A stretch of DNA of 64,000 nucleotides from the NCBI RefSeq assembly GCF_900141785.1, contig NZ_FQYP01000007.1, positions 310,001 to 374,000 of the forward strand, written 5' to 3'. A model generated the notes under the pieces. It ran no database searches. It saw only the letters and a list, made by a program, of their open reading frames with translations, and was not told where the DNA came from. Every line of letters starts with the position of its first letter. Positions within the stretch are counted from its first letter, which is position 1. Position numbers and translations under genes: made by a program. The stretch comes from Aquimarina spongiae (lineage in GTDB: Bacteria; Bacteroidota; Bacteroidia; Flavobacteriales; Flavobacteriaceae). This document shows, one piece after another, positions 7,755-17,341 of this stretch.

Positions 7755-10016
7755 ATGAAAACTTTCCCTTTCTATAAACAACCTGGAGCCAAAGATTGCG
7801 GTCCTACATGTTTGCGAATCATTAGCAAGCATTATGGTAAAGTAATTCCTTTGGAAACGATAAGAACTTTAAGTCAAACCACAAGAACGGGAAGCTCTTT
7901 TCTCGGTCTTGCCGAAGCAGCCGAAAATCTTGGCTTTAGAGCAGTTGGTATTAGAACCGATTATGACACTTTTAAAGAAGATGTCCCATTTCCATGTATT
8001 GTACATTGGAAAAAATATCACTTTGTAGTAGTTTACAAAGTTAAAAATGACATCATTTATGTATCGGATCCCTCATACGGGCTTATAGAATACAATAAAG
8101 AAGAATTTATATCCTCCTGGATTGGTAATAATGCAAAAGAAAAAACTCAGGAGGGACTTGTTTTATCCCTGGATACGACTCCAAAATTGTACGATACCGA
8201 TTGGGATAAAATAAAAAGTAATAAGTCGGGCTTTTCTTTCTTATTCAAATACTTGTTTAAGTACAAGAAACTAATGGTACAGCTATTAATTGGACTCCTG
8301 GCGGGTAGTTTGCTTCAGTTGATTTTTCCTTTCCTAACTCAAAGTATTGTCGATATTGGAATTCAAAACCAGGATATCAATTTTATCTACCTGATTTTGG
8401 CCGCTCAGATCATGTTATTTATTGGCCAGATAAGCATAGAAGCTATTAGAGGTTGGATTCTGCTGCATCTCAGCACTCGGATTAATATATCCTTAGTTTC
8501 GGACTTCTTTATAAAACTTATGAATTTGCCAATCTCCTATTTTGACACTCGAATGACAGGTGATTTAATGCAACGAATTAATGATCATCAAAGAATTGAG
8601 AGGTTACTTACCAATTCTTCGTTGAATACCATGTTTTCCTTTTTCAACATTGTCATTTTTAGTGCGGTTTTGGCATATTACAATCTTAAAATATTCGGAA
8701 TCTTTGCTATCGGTAGTACTTTATTGGTTATTTGGATTCTCTTTTTTATGAAAAAAAGAAAAGAGTTGGATTACAAACGCTTTACACAGATGAGCGATGA
8801 GCAAAGCAAAACCATCGAACTTATTGAAGGTATGCAAGAAATAAAATTGCATAATGCCGAGAAACAAAAACGATGGGGATGGGAGTTTATTCAAATACGT
8901 TTATTCAAAGTAGCAACACAAGGACTAACCCTTGAGCAAACGCAAACTATAGGATCCACTTCTATTAATCAGTTCAAGAACATCCTTATCACGTTTATCT
9001 CTGCTTCATTAGTATTAAACGGACAAATCTCTTTGGGAATGATGCTGTCTATTCAATATATCATTGGACAATTAAATAGCCCAATTTCACAATTATTACA
9101 ATTCATTCAGGAAACCCAAGATGCAAAAATCAGCTTAGAGCGTCTGAAAGAGATTCATGATGAAAAAAACGAAGAAAACATAGAGGATGCAAAAGTTCAT
9201 GAGATCCCAGAGCAGGGTGATATCAAAATTGACAACCTTACTTTTAGATACATTGGTGCCGAGGAACCTATTATTAAGGATATGAACCTTACTATTCCCA
9301 GAAACAAAACCACAGCAATTGTTGGCGCATCTGGTAGCGGTAAAACTACCTTAATGAAAACGCTAATACGTTTTTATCAACCTAATAAAGGGCACATAAA
9401 AATCGCCGATCAAAACTTCGAAAACATATCTCAAAAAACATGGAGAAGCCATTGTGGTGTTGTGATGCAGGACGGATATATTTTTAATGATACCATTGCT
9501 AATAATATTGCTTTAGGAGATGATTATGTGGACAAAGACAAATTATTACACGCTGTAAAAATCGCCAACATAAAAGACTTTATTGAAAGTTTACCATTAA
9601 GCTATAATACCGAAATAGGAAATGAAGGAGTAGGAATAAGCGGAGGAGAAAAACAGCGTTTGCTTATTGCCAGAGCCGTATACAAAAATCCCGATTTTAT
9701 ATTCTTTGATGAAGCGACCAGTGCCTTGGATGCTAATAATGAAAAAACGATCATGAAAAATCTGAATACATTTTTTGAGGGACGAACAGCAATAGTGATT
9801 GCTCATCGTTTGAGCACAGTAAAAAATGCAGATCAAATCCTAGTGATGAATGAAGGAAAAATAGTAGAAAAAGGAACACATCACGAACTTTTACAACTTA
9901 AAGGAGAATATTATGAGTTGGTAAAAAATCAACTAGAATTAGAAAAACTAAACGGAAAAAAATCACAAAACCCTGGATTATTGAACGGAAATCATATCCC
10001 AGCAATAGTGGGTTAA
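7755..10016 (+). CDS. Peptidase-containing ABC transporter (C39-ABC exporter)
   Basis: This 753-residue bacteriocin-type exporter has an N-terminal C39 peptidase with catalytic Cys15 (QPGAKDCGPTC), His89 (KKYHFVVV) and Asp105 (SDPSYG). The transmembrane domain follows (about 165-440). The ATPase has Walker A GASGSGKT at 524-531, signature ISGGEKQR around Ser629, Walker B FFDEATSALD (Glu653) and an H-loop (IAHRLST). Such transporters cleave leaders after Gly-Gly and export the core, which matches the NGG end of both precursor leaders. It is followed 15 nt later by the HlyD-like adaptor, so the two form the membrane part of a type I-like export machine. An outer-membrane TolC partner is not encoded here. 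Assignment is very secure. Confidence 0.95.
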   Translation: MKTFPFYKQPGAKDCGPTCLRIISKHYGKVIPLETIRTLSQTTRTGSSFLGLAEAAENLGFRAVGIRTDYDTFKEDVPFPCIVHWKKYHFVVVYKVKNDIIYVSDPSYGLIEYNKEEFISSWIGNNAKEKTQEGLVLSLDTTPKLYDTDWDKIKSNKSGFSFLFKYLFKYKKLMVQLLIGLLAGSLLQLIFPFLTQSIVDIGIQNQDINFIYLILAAQIMLFIGQISIEAIRGWILLHLSTRINISLVSDFFIKLMNLPISYFDTRMTGDLMQRINDHQRIERLLTNSSLNTMFSFFNIVIFSAVLAYYNLKIFGIFAIGSTLLVIWILFFMKKRKELDYKRFTQMSDEQSKTIELIEGMQEIKLHNAEKQKRWGWEFIQIRLFKVATQGLTLEQTQTIGSTSINQFKNILITFISASLVLNGQISLGMMLSIQYIIGQLNSPISQLLQFIQETQDAKISLERLKEIHDEKNEENIEDAKVHEIPEQGDIKIDNLTFRYIGAEEPIIKDMNLTIPRNKTTAIVGASGSGKTTLMKTLIRFYQPNKGHIKIADQNFENISQKTWRSHCGVVMQDGYIFNDTIANNIALGDDYVDKDKLLHAVKIANIKDFIESLPLSYNTEIGNEGVGISGGEKQRLLIARAVYKNPDFIFFDEATSALDANNEKTIMKNLNTFFEGRTAIVIAHRLSTVKNADQILVMNEGKIVEKGTHHELLQLKGEYYELVKNQLELEKLNGKKSQNPGLLNGNHIPAIVG

Positions 10017-10031
10017 AAAAACAATATCATT

Positions 10032-11336
10032 ATGTCTGACAAGGAAAAAAAAGAATTTGAAAATTTAGAACTCCGCTCTGAAGAAGTACAGGAAATTCTG
10101 AGTAATCCACCAGGATGGATGACCCGATGGGGGATTACAGTAGTGTTTTTTGTTCTTGTACTTATCATTACCGCCAGTTGTATCGTTGAATACCCGGATG
10201 TGGTAACTTCAAACATTACCATTACCACACAAGTCCCTGTAGAAAAAATTGAAGCAAAAAATAGTGGTAGAATAGTAAAACTATTGGTAACAGATCAAGA
10301 ATATGTTACGCATGGTCAAATATTAGCAGTGATAGAAAATACCGCAAAATTTGAAGATTTCTTGCGCCTAAAAAGCATTGTTGACACCCTTACTTTGGAT
10401 TACAAAACCTTTGAGTTTCCCATAGATAAAACAGAACATTTATCGCTTGGTGAGCTTGAACAGGATTATGCCCTATTTGAAAAATCATACACCGATTTTT
10501 TATTAAACAAGCACTTAAAACCTTATTCGATAGAAACACTCTCTGGACAACAAACACTAACCGAATTAAATGGCAGGATTCAGGTTCTAGAGACACAAAG
10601 GGAATTAGAAAAAAAGGAGCTAGACGTTCGAAAACAAGATTTGGAACGTACTCAAATGCTATATAAAAAAGGGGTTATTTCCAAAGTAGAACTTGAAAAT
10701 AAAGAATTAGGATACTTGCAAGCCAGACGTAATTATGAAAATACAAAAATTAATATGTCACAAATACAAGAATCCAAAAACAATACTCGTAGAGGTATAC
10801 AAGGGTCTAACATTACCAAAATTCAAAACGAAACCAAATATTTAAAAGAAGTTATTTCTTCTTACAAACAACTAAAGAGAGCAATAAAACTTTGGGAGCA
10901 AAACTATTTGCTGATCGCCTCAATTGATGGCAAGGTAAGTTTTCAAAAATTTTGGGGTGAAAACCAGTTTGTAAAACTAGGAGATAATGTGCTTACTATA
11001 TTACCAAAGCAATCACTTCTTGTTGGAAAAATTACCACTCCAGCAGTAAATACCGGAAAGATCAAGCCCGAACAAAACGTACTGATAAAACTAGACAATT
11101 ATCCTTTTCAAGAATTTGGAATGATTAATGGCCAGGTAATCAGCATGTCTTTATCACCAGATAGTGACGGAAACTATTATATAGAGGTAGATTTACCCGA
11201 AGATTTGCAAACCACTTATGGAAAAACACTAGCTTTTAATAGAGAAATGCGAGGTACAGCAGGTATAGTTACCGAAGATCTTAGAGTAATTGAACGTGTA
11301 TTTTATCAATTTAGAAACATATTTAAGTATAATTAA
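10032..11336 (+). CDS. HlyD-family secretion adaptor (periplasmic adaptor subunit)
   Basis: This 434-residue protein has one N-terminal membrane anchor (about 35-58: WGITVVFFVLVLIITASCI). After it comes a biotinyl-lipoyl-like segment (VEKIEAKNSGRIVKLLV...HGQILAVIE), a long charged coiled-coil hairpin (about 165-285) and the second half-motif with beta strands (YLLIASIDGKVSFQKFW). It would link the inner-membrane C39-ABC exporter at 7755 to an outer-membrane channel. The order C39-ABC then HlyD with a 15-nt gap is standard for Bacteroidota bacteriocin export. Nothing unusual is seen. Confidence 0.92.
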   Translation: MSDKEKKEFENLELRSEEVQEILSNPPGWMTRWGITVVFFVLVLIITASCIVEYPDVVTSNITITTQVPVEKIEAKNSGRIVKLLVTDQEYVTHGQILAVIENTAKFEDFLRLKSIVDTLTLDYKTFEFPIDKTEHLSLGELEQDYALFEKSYTDFLLNKHLKPYSIETLSGQQTLTELNGRIQVLETQRELEKKELDVRKQDLERTQMLYKKGVISKVELENKELGYLQARRNYENTKINMSQIQESKNNTRRGIQGSNITKIQNETKYLKEVISSYKQLKRAIKLWEQNYLLIASIDGKVSFQKFWGENQFVKLGDNVLTILPKQSLLVGKITTPAVNTGKIKPEQNVLIKLDNYPFQEFGMINGQVISMSLSPDSDGNYYIEVDLPEDLQTTYGKTLAFNREMRGTAGIVTEDLRVIERVFYQFRNIFKYN

Positions 11337-11370
11337 TTCTCTAAACACCTAAACATGAAAAACTAAAAAA

Positions 11371-11847
11371 ATGGAACATCAACCCAAAAAAATAGTGCCA
11401 ATTTTAAAGCATTTTCAAGGGATGAATAAAATTGATGCTTTTAATATTATTCATAAGCTAGAAGTCCTGTTATACTATCTACCTAATCCTATAAATATGA
11501 ATAATATTAACCCCAATGATATTATATCAGAAATAGAAAATAAAAAAATTGATCCTTTCCACTTTTCGATTTTACCCAATGGTAAACCCTGTGAATTTGT
11601 AGGTCAAAATGATTGGTTACATATTTATAAGGCACATAGCACCTCTATTTTTGGCAGATACCTGATGAACAACTATTATTTCAAAACGAAGTACAATCCT
11701 TTGGAACTCAAAAAGTTTACCAAAAAGAATCTTCTTCATAGCCTTAAAAACAAATCGGAAGAACTAAAAGTAGTGGAGTTTTTACTAAAATATAAGGTTA
11801 CCAAAAAGAACCTTATTACTGATAAATTTTTAATTTTATCCATATAA
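11371..11847 (+). CDS. Unknown 158-aa cytoplasmic protein at the end of the lanthipeptide cluster
   Basis: I do not recognise this protein. It is 158 residues, rich in Lys, Asn, Ile and Leu, with no signal peptide, no membrane segment and one Cys. Part of it (FHFSILPNGKPCEFVGQNDWLHIYKAH) looks like a folded beta-containing domain, and the C-terminal third is helical and basic (KKFTKKNLLHSLKNKSEELK). It follows the HlyD gene by 34 nt in the same direction and precedes recX by 22 nt, so it could belong to either operon. A cluster-specific role such as immunity or regulation is possible on position alone; an unrelated function is equally possible. Confidence 0.6.
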   Translation: MEHQPKKIVPILKHFQGMNKIDAFNIIHKLEVLLYYLPNPINMNNINPNDIISEIENKKIDPFHFSILPNGKPCEFVGQNDWLHIYKAHSTSIFGRYLMNNYYFKTKYNPLELKKFTKKNLLHSLKNKSEELKVVEFLLKYKVTKKNLITDKFLILSI

Positions 11848-11869
11848 GATTGTGTTTTACTTTTGAAGA

Positions 11870-12352
11870 ATGGATAAAAAAAATGCTCCGATAGCAATAA
11901 CCGTTAGCGAAGCACTCAATAAAATGGAGCGATATTGTGCTTATCAAGAGCGCTGCCATAAAGAGGTGATGAGCAAACTCAGTGGGATGAGACTCATACC
12001 AGAGGCCAAAGAACAGATTATTCTGCACCTTTTGGAGCACAATTTCTTAAACGAAGAACGATTTGCTAAAAGCTTTGCCAGAGGAAAATTTCGAATTAAG
12101 AAATGGGGTAAACAAAGAATCGTAAGAGAACTAAAATTCAGAAATATATCGACATACAATATTAAAACTGCACTCAAAGAAATACCAGAATCTAGTTATC
12201 TAGAGACATTTCATGAACTTGCTGATAAAAAATACGCTTCCCTGACCGAAAAAGATCGCTACAAGAAAAAAAAGAAACTAATTGATTATCTGGTCTACCG
12301 AGGATGGGAAAACCAATTGGTTTTTGACAAAATAAATGACCTAAACCTATAA
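11870..12352 (+). CDS. recX: Regulatory protein RecX
   Basis: This 160-residue protein has the three-helix tandem repeats of RecX: CAYQERCHKEVMSKL, then FLNEERFAKSFARGKFRIKKWGKQRIVRELKFRNIS, then YLVYRGWENQLVFDKINDL. The motif with RFA...R.K...G...I..EL.....I is characteristic. RecX binds RecA filaments and limits recombination and SOS activity. recA is not in this window. It marks the right border of the lanthipeptide region. Its 3' end converges with the cupin gene, 31 nt away. Confidence 0.9.
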   Translation: MDKKNAPIAITVSEALNKMERYCAYQERCHKEVMSKLSGMRLIPEAKEQIILHLLEHNFLNEERFAKSFARGKFRIKKWGKQRIVRELKFRNISTYNIKTALKEIPESSYLETFHELADKKYASLTEKDRYKKKKKLIDYLVYRGWENQLVFDKINDLNL

Positions 12353-12383
12353 CTATTTACATTTTTGCAAAAAGTCCATTCCT

Positions 12384-13250
12384 CTACAGGTTAAGGTTGG
12401 AATGTGTCTTTCGGATGGCCATTTCGTTTTTGTAATCGATCCACTGCTGCCCCCTTCGTTTTCTCATAAAATTATCAAAATAACGCATAAAAAACACATT
12501 ATACGTAGCTTCTGCAAAGTTTCTAAAGTTTTTGGGAACTGAACGTATACTCATCGAAAAACCTGGAGTCAAATACGTCATTTGATGCCAATATCCTTCT
12601 GGCATATATAATGTTTCTCCGTGTTTCAGATTAGTAACATATCCCTTGGCTTTTTTTAAAGCAGGCCACTTCTCCACATCTGGATTCGTAAAATCTATAT
12701 CGTTGTGAGAAATAAGCGCATGTGGTACCTTGTAAAGATATTTCGTTTCAGAAGGAGGAAATAAAATACATTGCTTTTCTCCATGAAAATGGAAATGAAA
12801 TATATTAGCTAAATCGATATCATAATGCATGAAGACTTTGGATCCACTGCCCCCAAAAAATAGGAAAGGTAGCTTTTTCATAAACTTCAAACCAATCTCT
12901 GGATACTTGAAATCTTGTTGAAGCCCTGGTACTTGTTTTAGTAAGTTATAAAGAAAAATTCGATAACTGGTAGGCCCTTGTTTAAGCAATTCAATATACT
13001 CGCTCATTTTCATTTTGGCATGAGCTTCATTAAACTTAAACTTTGAAGAAATAGGTCGATCGTCATAAATCGGCACTTCTTTTTCTCCAGCTATCTCCCC
13101 AATATAATCAAGGTCCCATTTCTTAAACGCAGGCCAATCCACAATCAATCGCTCGATAACTACAGGCTTTTGTAATGCGACATATTGTGAAAGGAACTCC
13201 TCTTTGGTAATTGATGTTACCCTTGGTATTTGCTCTAAATTTAATTTCAC
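12384..13250 (-). CDS. Cupin-like / JmjC-domain protein (putative Fe(II)/2OG oxygenase)
   Basis: This 288-residue protein is of the cupin_8/JmjC type (FIH-like). The N-terminal block KPVVIERLIVDWPAFKKWDL is typical. The iron ligands are visible as HYD (in VFMHYDIDLANIFHFHFHG) and a distal His in MPEGYWHQM. It is expected to bind Fe(II) and 2-oxoglutarate and hydroxylate a protein, tRNA or small molecule; the substrate cannot be told. It lies 39 nt downstream of bioB on the same strand and may be cotranscribed, but there is no known link to biotin. It is an ordinary length for the family. Confidence 0.82.
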   Translation of the reverse strand: MKLNLEQIPRVTSITKEEFLSQYVALQKPVVIERLIVDWPAFKKWDLDYIGEIAGEKEVPIYDDRPISSKFKFNEAHAKMKMSEYIELLKQGPTSYRIFLYNLLKQVPGLQQDFKYPEIGLKFMKKLPFLFFGGSGSKVFMHYDIDLANIFHFHFHGEKQCILFPPSETKYLYKVPHALISHNDIDFTNPDVEKWPALKKAKGYVTNLKHGETLYMPEGYWHQMTYLTPGFSMSIRSVPKNFRNFAEATYNVFFMRYFDNFMRKRRGQQWIDYKNEMAIRKTHSNLNL

Positions 13251-13289
13251 TTAGGATGAAAATAATTTTAAAACGAAAAAAAATCTTGT

Positions 13290-14393
13290 TTATTTATCCG
13301 CTACGGCCTTTTTGGCGTTGTTTTTAGCGCTTTCATTTCTTTCGATCGTATGGTCTGGTCTTGACCACTTTGGTTTTTCGCCCATTGATTCGAACTTAGA
13401 ATCTGCAGATTCTACAGTTTCAGGCTGTGCTTTCTTAACAAATGGCTTTTGCGGGATCAATCCTAGCAACGAAAACATTTCCATATCCTCATTAACATCA
13501 GGGTTAGGTGTGGTCAACAATTTATCTCCGGCAAAAATAGAATTAGCTCCAGCAAAGAAACACATCGCTTGCCCTTCTCTACTCATTTCGGTTCTTCCCG
13601 CAGACAAACGCACCTGGGTTTTTGGCATTACAATTCGAGTGGTTGCCACCATTCTAATCATATCCCAAATAGCTACTGGTTTCTCGTCTTCCATAGGGGT
13701 TCCTTCAACCGCTACTAGGGCGTTAATAGGAACTGACTCTGGTTGCGGACTTAATTTTGACAAAGCTACAAGCATTCCTGCACGATCCTCAACATTTTCT
13801 CCCATTCCGATAATACCACCACTACAAACAGTAACATTTGTTTTTCGAACATTATCAATCGTCTTTAAACGATCTTCATATCCTCTTGTAGAGATAACCT
13901 CTTTGTAGTACTCTTCAGAAGTATCTAAATTATGGTTATATGCATACAAACCAGCTTCAGCCAATCGTTGCGCTTGATTTTCGGTAATCATCCCTAGAGT
14001 ACAACATACCTCCATATCTAATTTGTTGATAGTGCGTACCATTTCTAATACACTTTCAAACTCAGGACCATCTTTTACATTACGCCAAGCAGCACCCATA
14101 CAAACTCTGGAACTTCCGGAAGATTTTGCTCGAAGCGCCTGCGCTTTTACCTGCTGAACACTCATTAGGTCATTTCCTTCGATATCTGTATGGTACCTTG
14201 CAGCTTGCGGACAGTATCCGCAATCCTCTGGGCAACCTCCTGTTTTTATAGATAAAAGAGTGGATACCTGTACTGTATTGGGATCGTGATGTTCTCTATG
14301 AATACTAGCCGCTTCATAAAGTAAATCCATCATTGGTTTATTATAAATATCAAGGATTTCTTCCTTTGTCCAATCGTGTCTAATAACGCTCAT
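13290..14393 (-). CDS. bioB: Biotin synthase
   Basis: This 367-residue radical-SAM enzyme inserts sulfur into dethiobiotin to give biotin. The SAM cluster motif CxxxCxxC is at Cys54-Cys58-Cys61 (GGCPEDCGYC). Other family blocks are CMGAAWR, CCTLGM, YNHNLDT and SAGRTEMS, the last two around the 2Fe-2S ligand region. The C-terminus has a charged tail of about 45 residues (after PQKPFVKKA) beyond the core, probably disordered. It lies 112 nt downstream of the ketosynthase and away from bioF-bioD-bioA, although all point the same way. Confidence 0.97.
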   Translation of the reverse strand: MSVIRHDWTKEEILDIYNKPMMDLLYEAASIHREHHDPNTVQVSTLLSIKTGGCPEDCGYCPQAARYHTDIEGNDLMSVQQVKAQALRAKSSGSSRVCMGAAWRNVKDGPEFESVLEMVRTINKLDMEVCCTLGMITENQAQRLAEAGLYAYNHNLDTSEEYYKEVISTRGYEDRLKTIDNVRKTNVTVCSGGIIGMGENVEDRAGMLVALSKLSPQPESVPINALVAVEGTPMEDEKPVAIWDMIRMVATTRIVMPKTQVRLSAGRTEMSREGQAMCFFAGANSIFAGDKLLTTPNPDVNEDMEMFSLLGLIPQKPFVKKAQPETVESADSKFESMGEKPKWSRPDHTIERNESAKNNAKKAVADK

Positions 14394-14480
14394 AAATAAG
14401 ATATGTAAGTGTTCAAAAGTAATTGTTTAAAATCAAAAAACACAACTTCAAAACATCAAATTCGTTGTTTTTACCAACAG

Positions 14481-14500
14481 TAAGACGATTTAAAGTCTTA
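14481..14500 (-). other. Small hairpin between ketosynthase and bioB
   Basis: TAAGAC (14481-14486) and GTCTTA (14495-14500) form a 6-bp inverted repeat with an 8-nt loop, 5 nt past the ketosynthase stop on the minus strand. It is weak, has no T-run, and may be a processing or attenuation site, or chance. Confidence 0.25.
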
Positions 14501-14505
14501 ATACG

Positions 14506-15669
14506 TTAGGGCGCTTCTAATAATATACTTACTGCATTTCCTCCAAAACCTACGGCATTTACTATAATTCTTCGTATTTGATCAGGGTTCGTAGTATTCT
14601 GTACAAACGGCACCGATATAAATCTTTGATGTTTTAGCATCAATATAGCCATTTCTATGCTCAAAATCCCACTAGCACCAAAAGTATGTCCAATCTTCCA
14701 TTTGTTTGTAGTGAGTGCTGGTAATTTTTTATTCCTAAAAACCTCTTGAATTGCATTGTATTCTGCCAGATCTCCTTTGGTCGTTCCCGGAGCATGCATA
14801 ATCACACAATCGACTTCTTGATCTTCATTCCCTTGCAAAGCCATTCTCATTGATTTTTGAAAACAATCTGCATTGGTGGATATCGAAATATTGTGCTTTA
14901 ATGTTTCTGTAGCATACCCAATACCTTTTACAAAGGCAATCGCATTTTCTTGTCGACCTTTTTCTAAACAGGCTACAGCTGCACCTTCACCCAAAAACAT
15001 CGAATTTCTCTTTTTATCCAACTGTAATGCCTGACAAGGATAAGCCGAATCGGTATCTGAAGCATAGATTTTTAAAGCTTTCATCTGGGCAATCGTAAAA
15101 TCAGTAAGTGGCGCCTCACTGCCACCAACCAAAAACTTATCGGTTAATCCCGATTGAATCCAGGCTATACCATTCAACAACGCATGTAATGCAGTTGAAC
15201 ATGTAATGGAATGGCTAATGTCTGGACCTACACTTTGCAAATCATGAGCAATCCAGGAAGATATATTACCAAGAGTAGTCGTGGGAGAGCTCAAGGTGGA
15301 CGAATTTCCGGTTTCCAAAAATTCCTGGTGATACTTCTCAAATAGCTTAGTAGCGCCTCTTGAAGAACCTATGTTAATCCCAAAATGCTTATCCTCGCCC
15401 CAACCTGCATAAGCAATTGCTTTTCTTGCTGAATAGATTCCAAAAAGCACCGAATCATCCAGATTTTCGTAGTGGTGATTCTCTTTTCTTAATTCAGAAA
15501 TAAATTGCTTCGCCTGTTTGGTGAGTTCTGCTACTACAGTAGCTTGTTTACCAAAATCCCGAATAGAAATACAATGATTCTGATTCTTGTATTGCTCCCA
15601 GATTTCATCTTCAGAAACTCCCAGAGGAGAAATAGATGCGATTCCAGTAATAGATATTGATTGTTGCAA
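14506..15669 (-). CDS. Beta-ketoacyl synthase-like protein of the biotin cluster
   Basis: This 387-residue thiolase-fold condensing enzyme has active Cys157 in SITCSTALHA, the first His in MHAPGTTKGD and the second in KIGHTFGASG, the Cys-His-His triad of FabF-type enzymes. It is shorter than FabF (about 410 residues). It is encoded just upstream of bioB. KAS-like genes inside flavobacterial biotin loci may help to make the pimeloyl chain, since no bioC, bioH or bioI is seen here, but that is inference. A good Bacteroidota promoter lies upstream (15684-15714). Confidence 0.85.
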   Translation of the reverse strand: MQQSISITGIASISPLGVSEDEIWEQYKNQNHCISIRDFGKQATVVAELTKQAKQFISELRKENHHYENLDDSVLFGIYSARKAIAYAGWGEDKHFGINIGSSRGATKLFEKYHQEFLETGNSSTLSSPTTTLGNISSWIAHDLQSVGPDISHSITCSTALHALLNGIAWIQSGLTDKFLVGGSEAPLTDFTIAQMKALKIYASDTDSAYPCQALQLDKKRNSMFLGEGAAVACLEKGRQENAIAFVKGIGYATETLKHNISISTNADCFQKSMRMALQGNEDQEVDCVIMHAPGTTKGDLAEYNAIQEVFRNKKLPALTTNKWKIGHTFGASGILSIEMAILMLKHQRFISVPFVQNTTNPDQIRRIIVNAVGFGGNAVSILLEAP

Positions 15670-15683
15670 TTCTTAAGTTTTGG

Positions 15684-15714
15684 CAAATGTAGGGGTTTGT
15701 TCAATTTTGTTCAA
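15684..15714 (-). promoter_or_regulatory. Bacteroidota promoter for the ketosynthase-bioB unit
   Basis: On the minus strand TTG (15714-15712) is followed after 20 nt by TACATTTG (15691-15684), matching the TTG-N19..21-TAnnTTTG consensus of the Bacteroidota primary sigma factor. The predicted start of transcription is a few bases upstream of the ATG at 15669. Confidence 0.65.
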
Positions 15715-15810
15715 CACTTATGCGCTATTTTTACTACAGTAAATCGTTAAAATTAGTAACAAAATAGAGATCTCAGCTACCTATAGTTAAACACTAATAT
15801 TCATCATCCT

Positions 15811-16263
15811 ATGGCACATCAAGAGCGACAAAAAAGTTGGTTTGCAAGAAACTGGGGTTGGGCAGTTCCGGTAGGAGGCTGTTTGACCATTATTATTTTA
15901 TTTTTTGTATTTCTAGGATCTGTAATTTTTGGAGTAAGTGAACTCATGACCAATGCTGATCCTTATAAAGATGCTCTTGCCAAGGTAAAACAAGATGATT
16001 ATGTGATAGAAATACTTGGAGAGCCCATAGAAACTAATGGAATCATGCAAGGAAGTCTTTCGTATGAGAATAATGTAGGGGACGCCAATATTTCTGTACC
16101 CATAAAAGGGCCTAAAGGCGAAGCAAGAGTTTATGTTGTGGGTGCCAAAACAAATGATCAGTGGGAATATTCTGAAATGTATGTGATCATTTCTGAAACC
16201 GATGAACAAATTGACTTATTAGGATACGAACAAAAAATCGATGATGACGAAGACTTTGAATAA
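15811..16263 (+). CDS. Coa1-like single-pass membrane protein
   Basis: This 150-residue protein has one N-terminal membrane segment (about 18-43, WAVPVGGCLTIIILFFVFLGSVIFG). The extramembrane domain has the pattern (DPYKDALAKVKQDDYVIEILGEPIE...GEARVYVVGAKT..WEYSEMYVII) of the Coa1 / cytochrome oxidase assembly protein 1 family. Bacterial members are largely uncharacterised, so a role in oxidase assembly is only a family-based suggestion. Its 3' end overlaps the next gene by 23 nt in another frame, which implies coupled translation. Confidence 0.7.
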   Translation: MAHQERQKSWFARNWGWAVPVGGCLTIIILFFVFLGSVIFGVSELMTNADPYKDALAKVKQDDYVIEILGEPIETNGIMQGSLSYENNVGDANISVPIKGPKGEARVYVVGAKTNDQWEYSEMYVIISETDEQIDLLGYEQKIDDDEDFE

Positions 16264-17275
16264 GATCAATATCGCTACGATCGGAATACCTTTGCTACTT
16301 ATTGGTATATTAATTTGGCTAGCTTCTTTAAAAATATTTGATCAAAACCTTGGTTTACTTGCTAAGGGTGTAACCATCGATTTACTCTTTACGATACCGA
16401 TCATTTATCTCTTGCTAATCCGAAAGAAAAACATTCCTAAAATTACGATTGTTCCTGTTTTTGTGCTAGGAATGATCATTGCTTCTAATGTTCTACCTAA
16501 AGAACATCAAACCTTGTTGCAATGGGTAAAAACCTGGATCTTTCCTATTGTAGAATTAGGAGTGGTTACCTTTATCTTGTATAAAGTAAAACAGACCTTT
16601 GCCCTATATCGTGACCGAGTTCAATCTATTCCGGACTTTTTTTCGGCGCTCAAAAATGCTTGCGAAGAAATATTTCCTGGTAAAGTAGGGACTTTATTAG
16701 CTATGGAAATAGCTGTTTTCTATTATGGCTTTTTGTATTGGAGCAAACGTGTTATATCCAAAAATGAATTTACTTATCACAAAAATAGCGGAACAATTTC
16801 GTTATTAATTGCACTCATCCCTATCATCGGTATAGAAACTTATGTATTACACGTACTTTTGGAAAAATGGAGTACAATGGTTGCCTGGATCGTTTCTGGG
16901 ATCAGTGTATATTCAGGAATTCAAATTTTTGGCTTTCTGAAATCTCTGATGAAAAGACCTATCTCAATAGACAATAATCAACTACACTTAAGATATGGAA
17001 TCTTGAGTGAAACCAGTATCAATTTACATCATATTGAATCTGTTGAAATAAGCAGCAAAGATTTGGAATGGAATACAACTACTCGTAAATTATCTCCTCT
17101 TGGGGAGCTAGAATCTCATAATGTGATCATCACATTAAAGGAGGAGCAGGTACTATACGGACTTTATGGAATGAAAAAAACCTTCACAACTCTGGCCTTT
17201 TTTGTGGATCATAAAGAGCAGTTCAAAAGTTGTTTGGAAGAACAATTACGAAAAGACATCCTCTTTGATTTATAA
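16241..17275 (+). CDS. Multi-pass membrane protein of unknown function
   Basis: The 344-residue product has about seven hydrophobic segments: about 10-30, 43-61, 68-85, 96-113, 148-166, 181-202 and 210-228. A soluble C-terminal domain of about 105 residues follows (IDNNQLHLRYGILSETSINLHHIESVEIS...), somewhat like bacterial PH-type domains of membrane proteins. I do not recognise a named family. It starts inside the end of the Coa1-like gene (23-nt overlap), so the two are probably made together. The start codon could be either of the adjacent ATGs at 16241 or 16244. Confidence 0.72.
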   Translation: MMTKTLNKINIATIGIPLLLIGILIWLASLKIFDQNLGLLAKGVTIDLLFTIPIIYLLLIRKKNIPKITIVPVFVLGMIIASNVLPKEHQTLLQWVKTWIFPIVELGVVTFILYKVKQTFALYRDRVQSIPDFFSALKNACEEIFPGKVGTLLAMEIAVFYYGFLYWSKRVISKNEFTYHKNSGTISLLIALIPIIGIETYVLHVLLEKWSTMVAWIVSGISVYSGIQIFGFLKSLMKRPISIDNNQLHLRYGILSETSINLHHIESVEISSKDLEWNTTTRKLSPLGELESHNVIITLKEEQVLYGLYGMKKTFTTLAFFVDHKEQFKSCLEEQLRKDILFDL

Positions 17276-17341
17276 GAATTTACGCACAAATTTTACGGTG
17301 ATTCTTAACATTGGATTCATTTCTTTTTGTTAAAAAAAAGT

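Noticed and set aside
11858..11865. TACTTTTG just before recX as a promoter
   Set aside because: It lies 4 nt before the ATG with no -33 TTG. Transcription from the upstream operon is simpler, so I do not call it.
13312..13908. 198-codon open frame on the + strand inside bioB
   Set aside because: It is a shadow of bioB, with no family pattern and no promoter.
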